A stretch of DNA of 33,110 bases, from positions 1 through 33,110 of the forward strand of contig NZ_JAHLQB010000105.1 in NCBI RefSeq assembly GCF_018918205.1, given 5' to 3'. Shown here piece by piece: positions 1 through 7,800 of the stretch (within the stretch, counting starts at the first letter, position 1; each line of letters opens with the position of its first letter). The notes beneath the pieces were generated by a model. That model saw only the letters and a list, made by a program, of their open reading frames with translations, had not been told where the DNA came from and did not search any database. The position numbers were made by a program, and so were the translations under genes. Source of the stretch: Lachnoclostridium sp. MSJ-17 (GTDB lineage Bacteria; Bacillota; Clostridia; Oscillospirales; Acutalibacteraceae).

Positions 1-638
1 TAGGTGCCGAACATATGACCTTCAAACGTGATCTGTCCGTTCGAGTCTGTTGACCTGACGGCGATCTTCTCCCAGTATGTCCAGAGCGGGCTTGTGTCGC
101 TGTAATCCGCCCCCAGAGTTGCAAGGGCGTTTGTCAGGTACTCCTGCTCTGTTTCGCCTTTCTGTACTCCTGCTCGCCGTCGTCGACCCATTCCTTGTTG
201 ATAGCGATCTCGGCGTATTCGTCGCCGGGAGTCGTCTGGTAGTTGGTGGCGACGTACTCGTAAGTCGTGAGCAGGTTATCGGTAGTTACATTCCACGAAT
301 ATCTGGAGTAGAAATCCATATTGTCGGGATGTTGGGAATAAATCTCAACGGGACGGTAAGCGATCTCACGTCCGTCCTGGTCGTACTTTGGAACCTCAAT
401 TCCGGTGACCGTCCAGTTTTTGCCGTCCCTGCTCTGGAAGGTCGCCTTGCTGCGATTGAAATAGAGAATATTCGCTGTTTACGGGATTGCCCTCGTCGTC
501 GAGAGCCGCCAACCTCTCCGGAAGCCCCTTTACCGCTCCGTCCGGTAAAGAAGTCTCCGCAAAGGCTGTGCTGATGCTGCACAAGCCGATAAGGAGGCTG
601 CACAGCACCGCCAGTATTTTTTTATGAAATTGTGACAT
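1..638 (-). pseudogene. Cna-B/SpaA-like surface protein, frameshifted and cut by the window edge
   Basis: Third gene of the sipW operon. A good Shine-Dalgarno (AAAGGAGG) precedes the ATG at 638, and the first ~28 residues form a signal peptide (MSQFHKK, a hydrophobic core, then AFA). The frame then stops at 396, but the coherent protein continues in a second frame from about 480 to 165 (contains DGKNWTVTGIEVPKYDQDG and YVATNYQTTPGDEYAEIAI) and returns to the first frame from about 165 to the edge (contains LWTYWEKIAVRSTDSNG, then QITFEGHMFGT). These pieces resemble Cna-B and SpaA prealbumin-like repeats of Gram-positive adhesins and pilins. The two breaks compensate, so each looks like a single indel. 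This could be a decaying gene or a sequencing error near a contig end; the raw sequence cannot decide. The C-terminus, and any sorting signal, lies outside the window. Confidence 0.6.
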
Positions 639-690
639 GCCGGCAGCCTCCTTTCTGTTAATTATTCAGGTGCTATGGTGTGGGGGTGAA

Positions 691-750
691 TCAGGTAGTC
701 GGAATCTCCCAAGTCATCTTCTCAATCTCGCTGCCGGGCTGATAAAGATA
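691..750 (-). other. Frameshifted 3' tail of the BsaA-like gene
   Basis: Read one base out of phase with the upstream gene, this stretch encodes YQPGSEIEKMTWEIPTT and a stop at 691-693. A short Thr/Trp/Ile/Pro tail is common at the end of BsaA/TasA-like proteins, whereas the in-frame ending is basic and atypical. The shift falls in or near the short T run around 745-750, a plausible site for a one-base indel. Confidence 0.55.
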
Positions 751-2299
751 TTGTACCCTTTGCAGGCATGATCGGATGAGGATTCAGAGTATCATTGCCG
801 CCGGTTGTGGTGTTGACATCAACAGCCCAACCGTCCTTGACGGTGTTATTTCCTTCCTTACCAGCTTCATCCAAAGTAACCTGGATAGAATCTAAGAATA
901 CATTAAGATCAAAGTCAAATGCGAGATATGCGCCAACCTTTGTATCTTCACTAAGCGTTACGCTTTCAACGAGCTTTCTGGTTGTGTCGCCCGCCTCGAG
1001 GTCGTTGTTATAGTAGAATGTGGTCTTCTGAGGTTTTTTATTGCTTGTTGCATTATCCTCAATTGCAGTCCACTGTTCCGCATCGGTACCAACGTTTGTA
1101 AGAAGCACTTCAATGGAAATCGGCTTATCATTAACAACTTCTTTTACGATAGTGAACTTCTTCTGAGCTGCGTTGTAAGTCCAAGTCATATCATCAGTCT
1201 GATACAAATCTTCTGTCGCAGTGCTCAGATACGCATGCTGGTTTGCCGCAAATGTTACAGGCAGAACTTGATCGGAGCTGGGATCTGAAGAACTGTTATC
1301 ATTAATTACACCTTCAGGCAATACGTAATCGGAATGTCCGTTCGCACCATCCAAGGTATAGAGCGCAAAATATGTACCGCCATTCGTATCATCAACAGCT
1401 GCATCATAGTAATAGCCGCTGTATTCATAAGTGTTCGGAGTACCGTCGGGAGTTTCGCCGATATTTCTTCTGAACAGATACAGACCTGTGGTCTGAGGTT
1501 TGAAGGTGGAAGCGTCGATAGCGCCGTAGTAGTTTCCGCCGGCAGTAGCAGCTGTTGAGCCGCCCGCAATCTTGGTGGTAACGGTTGAGCTGACAGAACC
1601 TACGGTTGTGCCCTTTGCAATGTTTGTGTATGTCGGTTCTGCGTTGGCACCGCTGTAAACCCACAAATCAGTACCCTGCTCTAATGTCCAGGTGTAGCTC
1701 GCATCATCGGGAGCGTAAACCAGAACGCCTGCAGCCTGCATGGACTGAACCTCGCTGAACTTAGCAAATTCATTATTTTCTTCAAGTGAGCCATTATTCT
1801 GTGCGTGGTTTGCATCCTGAGGGTTATCAATCTGAGCTGTACTCAAGGTTTTATAATACCGATATACAGGAGCCTCCGTTGTACCGATATTTTTATAATA
1901 ATTCAATCCGAGCTTTGTTTTGCTTGCATCATCAACTTTTGTTAATCCGGTTGCAGCCGAATTTACACCTTCAGCTACTACCATATTTGCCGGTGTTGAA
2001 TCTTCCTTAAGTACTCTTAAAGAGCCGCCGAGCCACATTCTTACGAATGCGTCCACGTTGCCGGTGTTGACCGCCGCAACGTCCTTGTTGATTGTCTGTC
2101 CGGGGAGCCAGTCTGCGGGAGGCTGGAAGTCTTCGACGATTGATACATTGTAGTTTGCCGACGCGGTCAGACGGTTGGTGACTTCGTCCTTGGACGAGAA
2201 CCACGCAAAGGTCGAAGCCGCTACGATGGCTACGGCAACTATCAAGGCAACAATCAGTACGCGTCTTTGCTTTGCTGATTTCTTTTTCTTGGTTGTCAT
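722..2299 (-). CDS. BsaA/TasA-like SipW-dependent biofilm matrix protein
   Basis: The 525-residue protein begins with a lysine-rich n-region (MTTKKKKSAKQRR) and one hydrophobic segment (about residues 14-32) ending in AASTFAWFSSKDEVTNRL, the pattern of SipW-processed TasA/CotN/BsaA signal peptides. The motif GNVDAFVRMWL follows, typical of the family. These proteins are exported, trimmed by SipW and assembled into extracellular fibres or matrix. It lies 16 bp downstream of a SipW-type peptidase gene, which supports the call. SD AAGGAAAG precedes the ATG. The annotated end (GTISLSARQRD) looks wrong. A one-base shift near 745-750 opens a frame reading YQPGSEIEKMTWEIPTT and stopping at 691-693, a Trp-containing tail of the kind usual in this family. 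The gene is therefore probably frameshifted at its 3' end. The central ~300 residues are Tyr/Thr/Asp-rich with no other domain recognised. Confidence 0.8.
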   Translation of the reverse strand: MTTKKKKSAKQRRVLIVALIVAVAIVAASTFAWFSSKDEVTNRLTASANYNVSIVEDFQPPADWLPGQTINKDVAAVNTGNVDAFVRMWLGGSLRVLKEDSTPANMVVAEGVNSAATGLTKVDDASKTKLGLNYYKNIGTTEAPVYRYYKTLSTAQIDNPQDANHAQNNGSLEENNEFAKFSEVQSMQAAGVLVYAPDDASYTWTLEQGTDLWVYSGANAEPTYTNIAKGTTVGSVSSTVTTKIAGGSTAATAGGNYYGAIDASTFKPQTTGLYLFRRNIGETPDGTPNTYEYSGYYYDAAVDDTNGGTYFALYTLDGANGHSDYVLPEGVINDNSSSDPSSDQVLPVTFAANQHAYLSTATEDLYQTDDMTWTYNAAQKKFTIVKEVVNDKPISIEVLLTNVGTDAEQWTAIEDNATSNKKPQKTTFYYNNDLEAGDTTRKLVESVTLSEDTKVGAYLAFDFDLNVFLDSIQVTLDEAGKEGNNTVKDGWAVDVNTTTGGNDTLNPHPIMPAKGTISLSARQRD

Positions 2300-2315
2300 C
2301 TAAATCTTTCCTTTC

Positions 2316-3113
2316 TTAAATTTTTTTGGATTCATCATCCGCCTTGTCCTCTTCCTTTTCACCGGCAGCTTCGGTCTCGCCTGTCTGAGCGGCAACCGCT
2401 TCCTTTCCGGAACCCGATTCCGTTTGGAGAACGGCTTCCTTATCAGCAGCCATCTCTGATTTGGAAGTCGCTTCCGTTACGGGCGGAGAATCCACGGAAG
2501 CATCTCCGTTTTCAGACTGCGTTTCCTCTTCTGCCTGCTTCCTGGAGGGAGCAAGGTAAATTCCCATTAGCTTGAAGAACACGAATATCAGCGCGATGAT
2601 CGGAACAATGAAATACCACCGCATCTGTACGAACCTTACGACGTATCCCATCACGGGAATCTTGAAGGTCACCACGCCGACCACGCGTTCCTCATCTATC
2701 AGGAATGTATCTTCGCTGTCATTAGCGTCACCCTTTGTCTTGAAGCACGTAACGCCCGTGCCTTGGTAATCGGGAAGCTTTTCAACCACCCGGTGGGTCA
2801 GGTACGCTTCGCCGTCCGACGAAGGGTTAAAGGTAATGACGTCGCCGACATTGATGTTGTCGGCATTTTCTATCTTCACGAACACCATATCACCTACGCT
2901 GTACGCCGGTTCCATTGACGGAGTAAGAACCGTGTAATATCGGTATCCAAAAAGAGACTTGCTCGGGTTCACCGAAGCCGCGAACATCAGCGCGGAAATG
3001 ATTATTCCCGCCGCCAATACATATATAAATACTGTGCGGAATATCCGCAATGCCTTAAATCCCGCGCGTGAGCCGCCCTTCTGCTCACTTTCGATTTTAT
3101 TGTTCAAAGTCAA
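2316..3113 (-). CDS. sipW: Signal peptidase I, SipW (ER) type
   Basis: Membrane-bound serine peptidase expected to cleave the signal peptide of the matrix protein encoded just downstream. The 265-residue product has an N-terminal membrane segment (about 26-46), the catalytic-serine box TPSMEPAYSVGDMVFV (Ser66), and LTHRVVE (His107) in place of the lysine of ordinary bacterial SPase I. KGDAND supplies Asp129/Asp132. Ser-His-Asp is the hallmark of the ER/SipW class. A second membrane segment (about 165-190) is followed by an acidic, Ala/Glu/Ser-rich cytoplasmic tail (about 195-265) that is longer than in Bacillus SipW. The start is TTG at 3113, chosen because GAGGAG lies 5-7 nt upstream; a second TTG follows two codons later. 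First gene of the sipW-bsaA-adhesin operon, behind a good sigma-A-like promoter. Confidence 0.88.
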   Translation of the reverse strand: MTLNNKIESEQKGGSRAGFKALRIFRTVFIYVLAAGIIISALMFAASVNPSKSLFGYRYYTVLTPSMEPAYSVGDMVFVKIENADNINVGDVITFNPSSDGEAYLTHRVVEKLPDYQGTGVTCFKTKGDANDSEDTFLIDEERVVGVVTFKIPVMGYVVRFVQMRWYFIVPIIALIFVFFKLMGIYLAPSRKQAEEETQSENGDASVDSPPVTEATSKSEMAADKEAVLQTESGSGKEAVAAQTGETEAAGEKEEDKADDESKKI

Positions 3114-3178
3114 CCACTCTCCTCGTTATTAAAATATCACAAAAAAACAAACACGTATAGTAACGCAATTATATGTAT

Positions 3179-3207
3179 GTAATAACACCCGATTGGGCTG
3201 ATGTCAA
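3179..3207 (-). promoter_or_regulatory. Candidate sigma-A promoter of the sipW operon
   Basis: On the minus strand TTGACA (3207-3202) is followed after exactly 17 nt by TATTAC (3184-3179). The sipW start lies about 65 nt downstream. The -35 is perfect and the -10 matches 4 of 6 positions. A second -10-like TATAAT occurs a few bases downstream but has no -35 at the right distance. Confidence 0.55.
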
Positions 3208-3271
3208 TCTTTTTTCACAAAAAAGTATTCTTTTTGACATTTTATCCAAATCAGAACTTTGCAAAAAACAA

Positions 3272-3305
3272 GCGGGCGGAAATGACATAAATCATCTCCG
3301 TCCGC
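3272..3305. terminator. Strong hairpin between araC-type gene and sipW promoter
   Basis: GCGGGCGGA (3272-3280) pairs with TCCGTCCGC (3297-3305), extended inward by ATGA/TCAT. T6 follows on the plus strand, and a run of T (TTGTTTTTTGC) follows on the minus strand. The hairpin could terminate in either direction. Its likely role is to insulate the sipW promoter from read-through coming from the AraC-type gene. Confidence 0.55.
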
Positions 3306-3318
3306 AGCGATTTTTTAA

Positions 3319-3482
3319 TTGACAATGGACAATGGACAATTGACAATGAATGGCGGGCTCTGCCCGCACCCGATTTATATTCGTAGTGAAGCGACCAACA
3401 ACTACCAACTACCTACTACCAACTACCCAACTACCTACTACCCAACTACCAACTACCAACTACCAACTACCCAACTGCCAAC
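3319..3482. repeat. Dispersed intergenic repeat: GACAATGGACAAT tract plus degenerate AACTACC tandem array
   Basis: The tract opens with about three degenerate units of TTGACAATGGACAA, continues through a short palindrome (GGCGGGCTCTGCCCGC) and the anchor TCGTAGTGAAGCGACC (3381-3396), then about ten degenerate 7-8 bp units of AACTACC/AACTACCT. The anchor recurs with 14 of 16 matches at 17679-17694, and related AACTACC/AACTGCC relics occur at 14437, 24130 and 30726. The stretch 3114-3519 holds no gene, only this repeat, a promoter and two terminators. Confidence 0.75.
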
Positions 3483-3487
3483 TAAAA

Positions 3488-3514
3488 ACCGGCTCATTAT
3501 CCCTCTGAGCCGGT
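3488..3514 (-). terminator. Rho-independent terminator of the AraC-type gene
   Basis: A perfect inverted repeat, ACCGGCTCA / TGAGCCGGT, with a short loop lies a few bases past the stop codon. On the minus strand the stem is followed by TTTTTAG. Confidence 0.8.
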
Positions 3515-3519
3515 CATTT

Positions 3520-4524
3520 TTACTTATTTTCCTCTGCCTTGACGCGCTTTTCGTTGCGGCGGTACACGCTCGGAGTCACGCCGTAATATTTTTTGAAGGC
3601 GGCGGTGAATTTTGTGTGCTTGGCGTATCCGGCGCGCTCGGAGATATATCCGATCGACCAGTCGGTTTCAACGAGCCTTTCGGCAGCCCATTCCATACGC
3701 ACCTTTGTCTGATATTCCTTGTAGCCGTAGCCGTAGTAATTTCTGAAATAATTCTTTACCGCCGTGTCGCTTACGTCGTACTTCGCCGCAAAATGCGCCG
3801 CGGTGTTTTTCTGCTCAAAATTCTCGGTCAGGCAGGTGTAGATATCCTCGGCGATCTTCTGCTGCTTTTCGTCTGATTTTTTCCTTCCCGACATGCTCAG
3901 ACGCTTCAGATCTCCTCCGAGATTGTTTCCGACCTCGACCGTGTGGGTGAGCACCATGAGGTTCTCGCCGTTCATTCCCGATTCAAACAGCTTGTCAACG
4001 GTCTGCTCGGTGTTCTTTGAATACGGGAAAAGATATCCGTCGCTGTCGAAGATATCCTCCTCGGGGAGCATCATGCCCTCGATAACGAAGCGGAGCATTC
4101 TGAACATTGCGCTTTCATTTACAAGCTCGTTCGGCTGGAACGCGATCTCAACGCCCCTGAATTCATCGGCGGTAAAGTTAAACGTCCCGTCGTCGCCGAT
4201 CCCGTAGTCCATCATGACCTGACCCTGCGGCAGCGTATTGGTAACGCCGTTCACGGTAAATAAGCAGCTCCCCTGCCTGCAGATAAGAGTTCTCAGGAAC
4301 CGCGTATCTCCGCCCTTGCGGAAGCCGAGCTTCCACAGATCGGGGAGCCACGGCGAGCGGATGTCGAAGAAGATTATCTGCATGCTCTTATAGGGCTGAT
4401 ATGAAATTATACGCCCGCCGTTCGGAAGCTCATACTCAGTGCGTTTTTTTCTGTCCTTGATCAGCGTTCCGTCTTCCTGTAAATGACTTATCTTTTTTTT
4501 CACAGACATCCCAACTTTCAGCAT
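3520..4524 (-). CDS. AraC-family transcriptional regulator
   Basis: A 334-residue protein with a C-terminal AraC/XylS double helix-turn-helix (about 225-325). Helix 1 region reads AAHFAAKYDVSDTAVKNYFRNYYGYGY, and the second half contains the family signature around SIGYISERAGYAKHTKFTAAFKKYYGVTPSVYRR. The N-terminal ~210 residues form a cupin-like sensory region (RGVEIAFQPNE) with no specific ligand evident. The layout matches AraC-type regulators common in gut Clostridia that control surface or polysaccharide genes. It reads toward the sipW operon but is separated from it by two terminators, so it is probably monocistronic. A regulatory link to sipW or to the divergent giant dockerin gene is only a positional suggestion. 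No strong SD is seen before ATG 4524; an alternative ATG at 4509 is also weak. Confidence 0.85.
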   Translation of the reverse strand: MLKVGMSVKKKISHLQEDGTLIKDRKKRTEYELPNGGRIISYQPYKSMQIIFFDIRSPWLPDLWKLGFRKGGDTRFLRTLICRQGSCLFTVNGVTNTLPQGQVMMDYGIGDDGTFNFTADEFRGVEIAFQPNELVNESAMFRMLRFVIEGMMLPEEDIFDSDGYLFPYSKNTEQTVDKLFESGMNGENLMVLTHTVEVGNNLGGDLKRLSMSGRKKSDEKQQKIAEDIYTCLTENFEQKNTAAHFAAKYDVSDTAVKNYFRNYYGYGYKEYQTKVRMEWAAERLVETDWSIGYISERAGYAKHTKFTAAFKKYYGVTPSVYRRNEKRVKAEENK

Positions 4525-4769
4525 AAATACCCATATTATTATTTAATGTTATCACATTTGATGAAATAATGCTACCCACTTTCAGAACTATTGCACCTTT
4601 TAGAACCAAAATCTGCCAATTATTTTTTTCACGGCAGCAAGTCCGCGCATCGCAAAGCCATCGCAAATAACAAAAACCTCTGCGCGGGATCAAAAGCCTT
4701 TACGCGCCAAAAAGTCCGCTTATTTTGCGTAAGTACTAATATTTTTTTGTCAGTAGCAGGTTCATGCCA

Positions 4770-4798
4770 TAGACGTACTTGAATTTTTATACTATAAT
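4770..4798 (+). promoter_or_regulatory. Candidate promoter of the giant dockerin protein gene
   Basis: TAGACG (4770-4775), 17 nt, TATAAT (4793-4798). The -10 is perfect and the -35 weak (4 of 6), about 50 nt before the ATG. An alternative pairing TTGAAT-N16-TATAAA lies slightly downstream. The rest of 4525-4769 is AT-rich spacer with no gene or convincing RNA element. Confidence 0.45.
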
Positions 4799-4850
4799 TA
4801 TATAAATATTTGGTGAGAAGCACTAAATTTTTAAAAAAGGAGGACAACTT

Positions 4851-7800
4851 ATGAAACGACTTAACAGGACGTCCGTCCGCGCGGTTTCGATCATTCTCGC
4901 ACTGCTGATGTGCGTGACGATGATACCCGTGACGGCGTTCGCCGCTCAGAAGGAAGCTGACGAATCCGTCGGCGAAAACGGACCCGCGTCCGCAAGCGCA
5001 TACGTCGCTCTCAACGACGGCTACGCGTGGAAGTACCCCTACAGGGTCAAGACAGGCGCGGCGACGGTTCTTGACGGAGCCGGCTCCTATGATCCGGATA
5101 CCAACACGCTGACGCTCAACAACTTTTCGGGCTCGGCGATCGAGACCAACAAGATGGGCGAGGATTTCAAGATCAGACTCATCGGCAAAAACACCGTAGC
5201 AAACGGCGTAAACATCTGGGGCGACGGCTGGGGAGCCTCGGCGTTTATCACCGGCGACGGCACCCTTACCACGTTCGGCATCACCGTCATGGCTGAGGGC
5301 GCTCCCGCGGTATTTTCGGTGGGACCCGACGCCAGAGTCACCGCTGAGGGCGGCGGCATCACGGTCTACGATTCCTCGTCCGAGAATCCTCTCCGGTTCA
5401 GCGGCAAGGAGCGCAGCGGCGGCAAGCCGGGACGCGTCCGCAGCACGACGCCCGCGCTTCACCCCTCATACGATCTGAGCATGTCGTCCTACGGCGAGGA
5501 TATCTACTACAACCCGACGCATCCGTACGCGCAGTATTCCCAGTACGCGGAGACGGAGTATTTTGCATGCAGGCGCACCGTCCATTCCTCCGCCACACGC
5601 GCAAAGGACCGCAAGACGATGAAGGCGGTGTCCTTTACCCTGCGCGAGGTGCGGCATGAGAACGATAAGTACGTCTGGTATTCCACGATCACCCAGATCT
5701 ATGTCTGGGAGGATACCGACCTGTACCAGCGCTACAAGAACAACCTCGAGGATCTTACGCTGGAGGCGTACGACCCGAACTATCAGCTCGTCACCGAGGA
5801 AAGCTTCAGCGAGACCGAGTGGGCAGTCGTCGACAATCTCGGCGAACCGCTGGCAAATGTGGATATAGTGCCTCAGGCGGCGAACGTGATGATGTTCCCG
5901 ACTCTGGAAGCCGCGGAGCTTGACGATGCTCTTATGGGCAAATTCTACACCGCGCAGCTTCACGCCTCGCCCGCGAACGGCGGACGGATCACCGATTTCA
6001 GCATCACGGGCAGCGCCTCGGAATGGCTGAATATCGACAGCAAGGGCAAGCTCAGCGGAAAGCCGAGATCGGCGGGCGTGTATTCGCTGTACGCCACCGC
6101 CACCGAGACGGTCGACGGCGTATCGCTCGACACCCTTCCCGTGCGCTACCGCATTCTTGTCAAGGAACCGACAAATATGCTCACCTTCGCTTCCTCCGTC
6201 ACCGACAAGGCGGCTCACACCCTGACCTTTGAAAAGACGGACGGCTCCTTTGCAAAGACGATGGACATCGGCAACGGCATGATCGGCGAAGGCAGAGCCT
6301 TCAGCCTTGACGGCTTCCCGGTGGGCGAATACAAAGTCACCCTGACGGCGTCGATGAACGGCGCGTCGGTCAGCTATGCAAACCCGACGGCTTCCTTCAC
6401 GCTCGCTGAGGGACAGCACAACAACATAAGCTTCAACCCGGGCGCGTCGACCGTGACTCCGAACGCGGGCAGCGTTTCGCTCAAGGTCAACAATTTCAGC
6501 GCGCTCAAGGACTACTATACTTATTTATCAATTCAGCTCGCGGACGGCTCGGTTCTGGAACGCACCGTGAACGCGGACACCATGTTCTTCCCCGATCTGC
6601 TCGAGGGACGCGCTGCTGTCGAGAGCTTTACGCTGTATGTATCCGACGCCGCGGGCAGAGCGGTCAAGGCAACAAGCGGCGAGATCGTTGCGGACGGCAA
6701 CAGCCTGACCGCCAACGCGGCCGTTTCGGGCATCACCGAATACACGGTCGTCGGGCTCCCCAAGGAGTTCAGCAGCATCATTGTTCGCATCAATCAACAT
6801 GACGCCATCATTGTTTCTCAGCCCGAAAATTCGTGGGAGACGCCGACGTTCCGCCTCGCCACCCTGAGTGAGGACGACGAGCTGACCACGTCGTTCTGTT
6901 ACAACAGCTACGGCGATACCGCGCGCGCCATCTATGACATCTACGACAAGCCCGTCTCCGTTACCCTCTCGGGCACCGAGATCAAGCTGGACGTTCCCAA
7001 GCTAGACAAGACCGGCGTGATCCGCGGCAAGGTGACCGACCGCGATGACAAGCTTGTCGCAGGCGCGTCCATCATCTGCTCGCAGTTTATCAACGGCAGA
7101 ACCGTCACCTTCTCCGCCGTCAGCGACGAAAACGGCGATTACCGGTTCGAGGGACTTTTCGCGGAAAAGCTGGCGAAGCTCAGCATCACCGCGGACGGAT
7201 ATGTAGACACGGAAGATTCCCTCGCCTCCGTCGGCGCGGATACGGAGCATGACATTACCGTTACGCCCGTGCGCTACATCTCGCTGACCTTTGAACGACC
7301 GCTGACAGACGCGAGCATCCATTGGTCAGGTAAGATAGGTTCCGGCAATTATATCAGATCGCTCGGCAATCAGAGCGGCGCCTCGTTCCTTCTGCCGGTT
7401 CCGTATGACGCGAACGGTACGTTTAAAGTGTATGTTTCTTCCCGCATGCTTGCCTACGGCCATTGCGAGGAATCCGTTGAGGTCACCAACGGCAGCGGCA
7501 GCCTGACGATGAATCCCGCGTTCAACGGCAAAATCGACGCCGGAGGCTGCAATGAGCTCGGAGAGCGCGTGGCGGAATATAATGCAGAGCAGCAAATTCT
7601 GTATGTGATCTCAACGGACGCAGACCGCAATTATTTCTCTACCAGAAGTCCCAACACCACGTTTTATGTGCCTGAGGGTCATTACCGCGTGGAGATCCGC
7701 GACAGGTCAGACACAGATTCCGTTCTGGGCTCTCAGGAGCTGGAGGCAACACCTGAAAAAACCGCTTATCTGACCGCACCCGTGAGCAGCGAACCCGAAA

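Noticed and set aside
4650..4700. CGCAAAGCC motif suggesting a cyclic-di-GMP (GEMM) riboswitch upstream of the giant surface protein
   Set aside because: Only this nonamer matches; the flanking hairpins and the downstream receptor half of the GEMM fold are missing, and the candidate promoter lies downstream of it.
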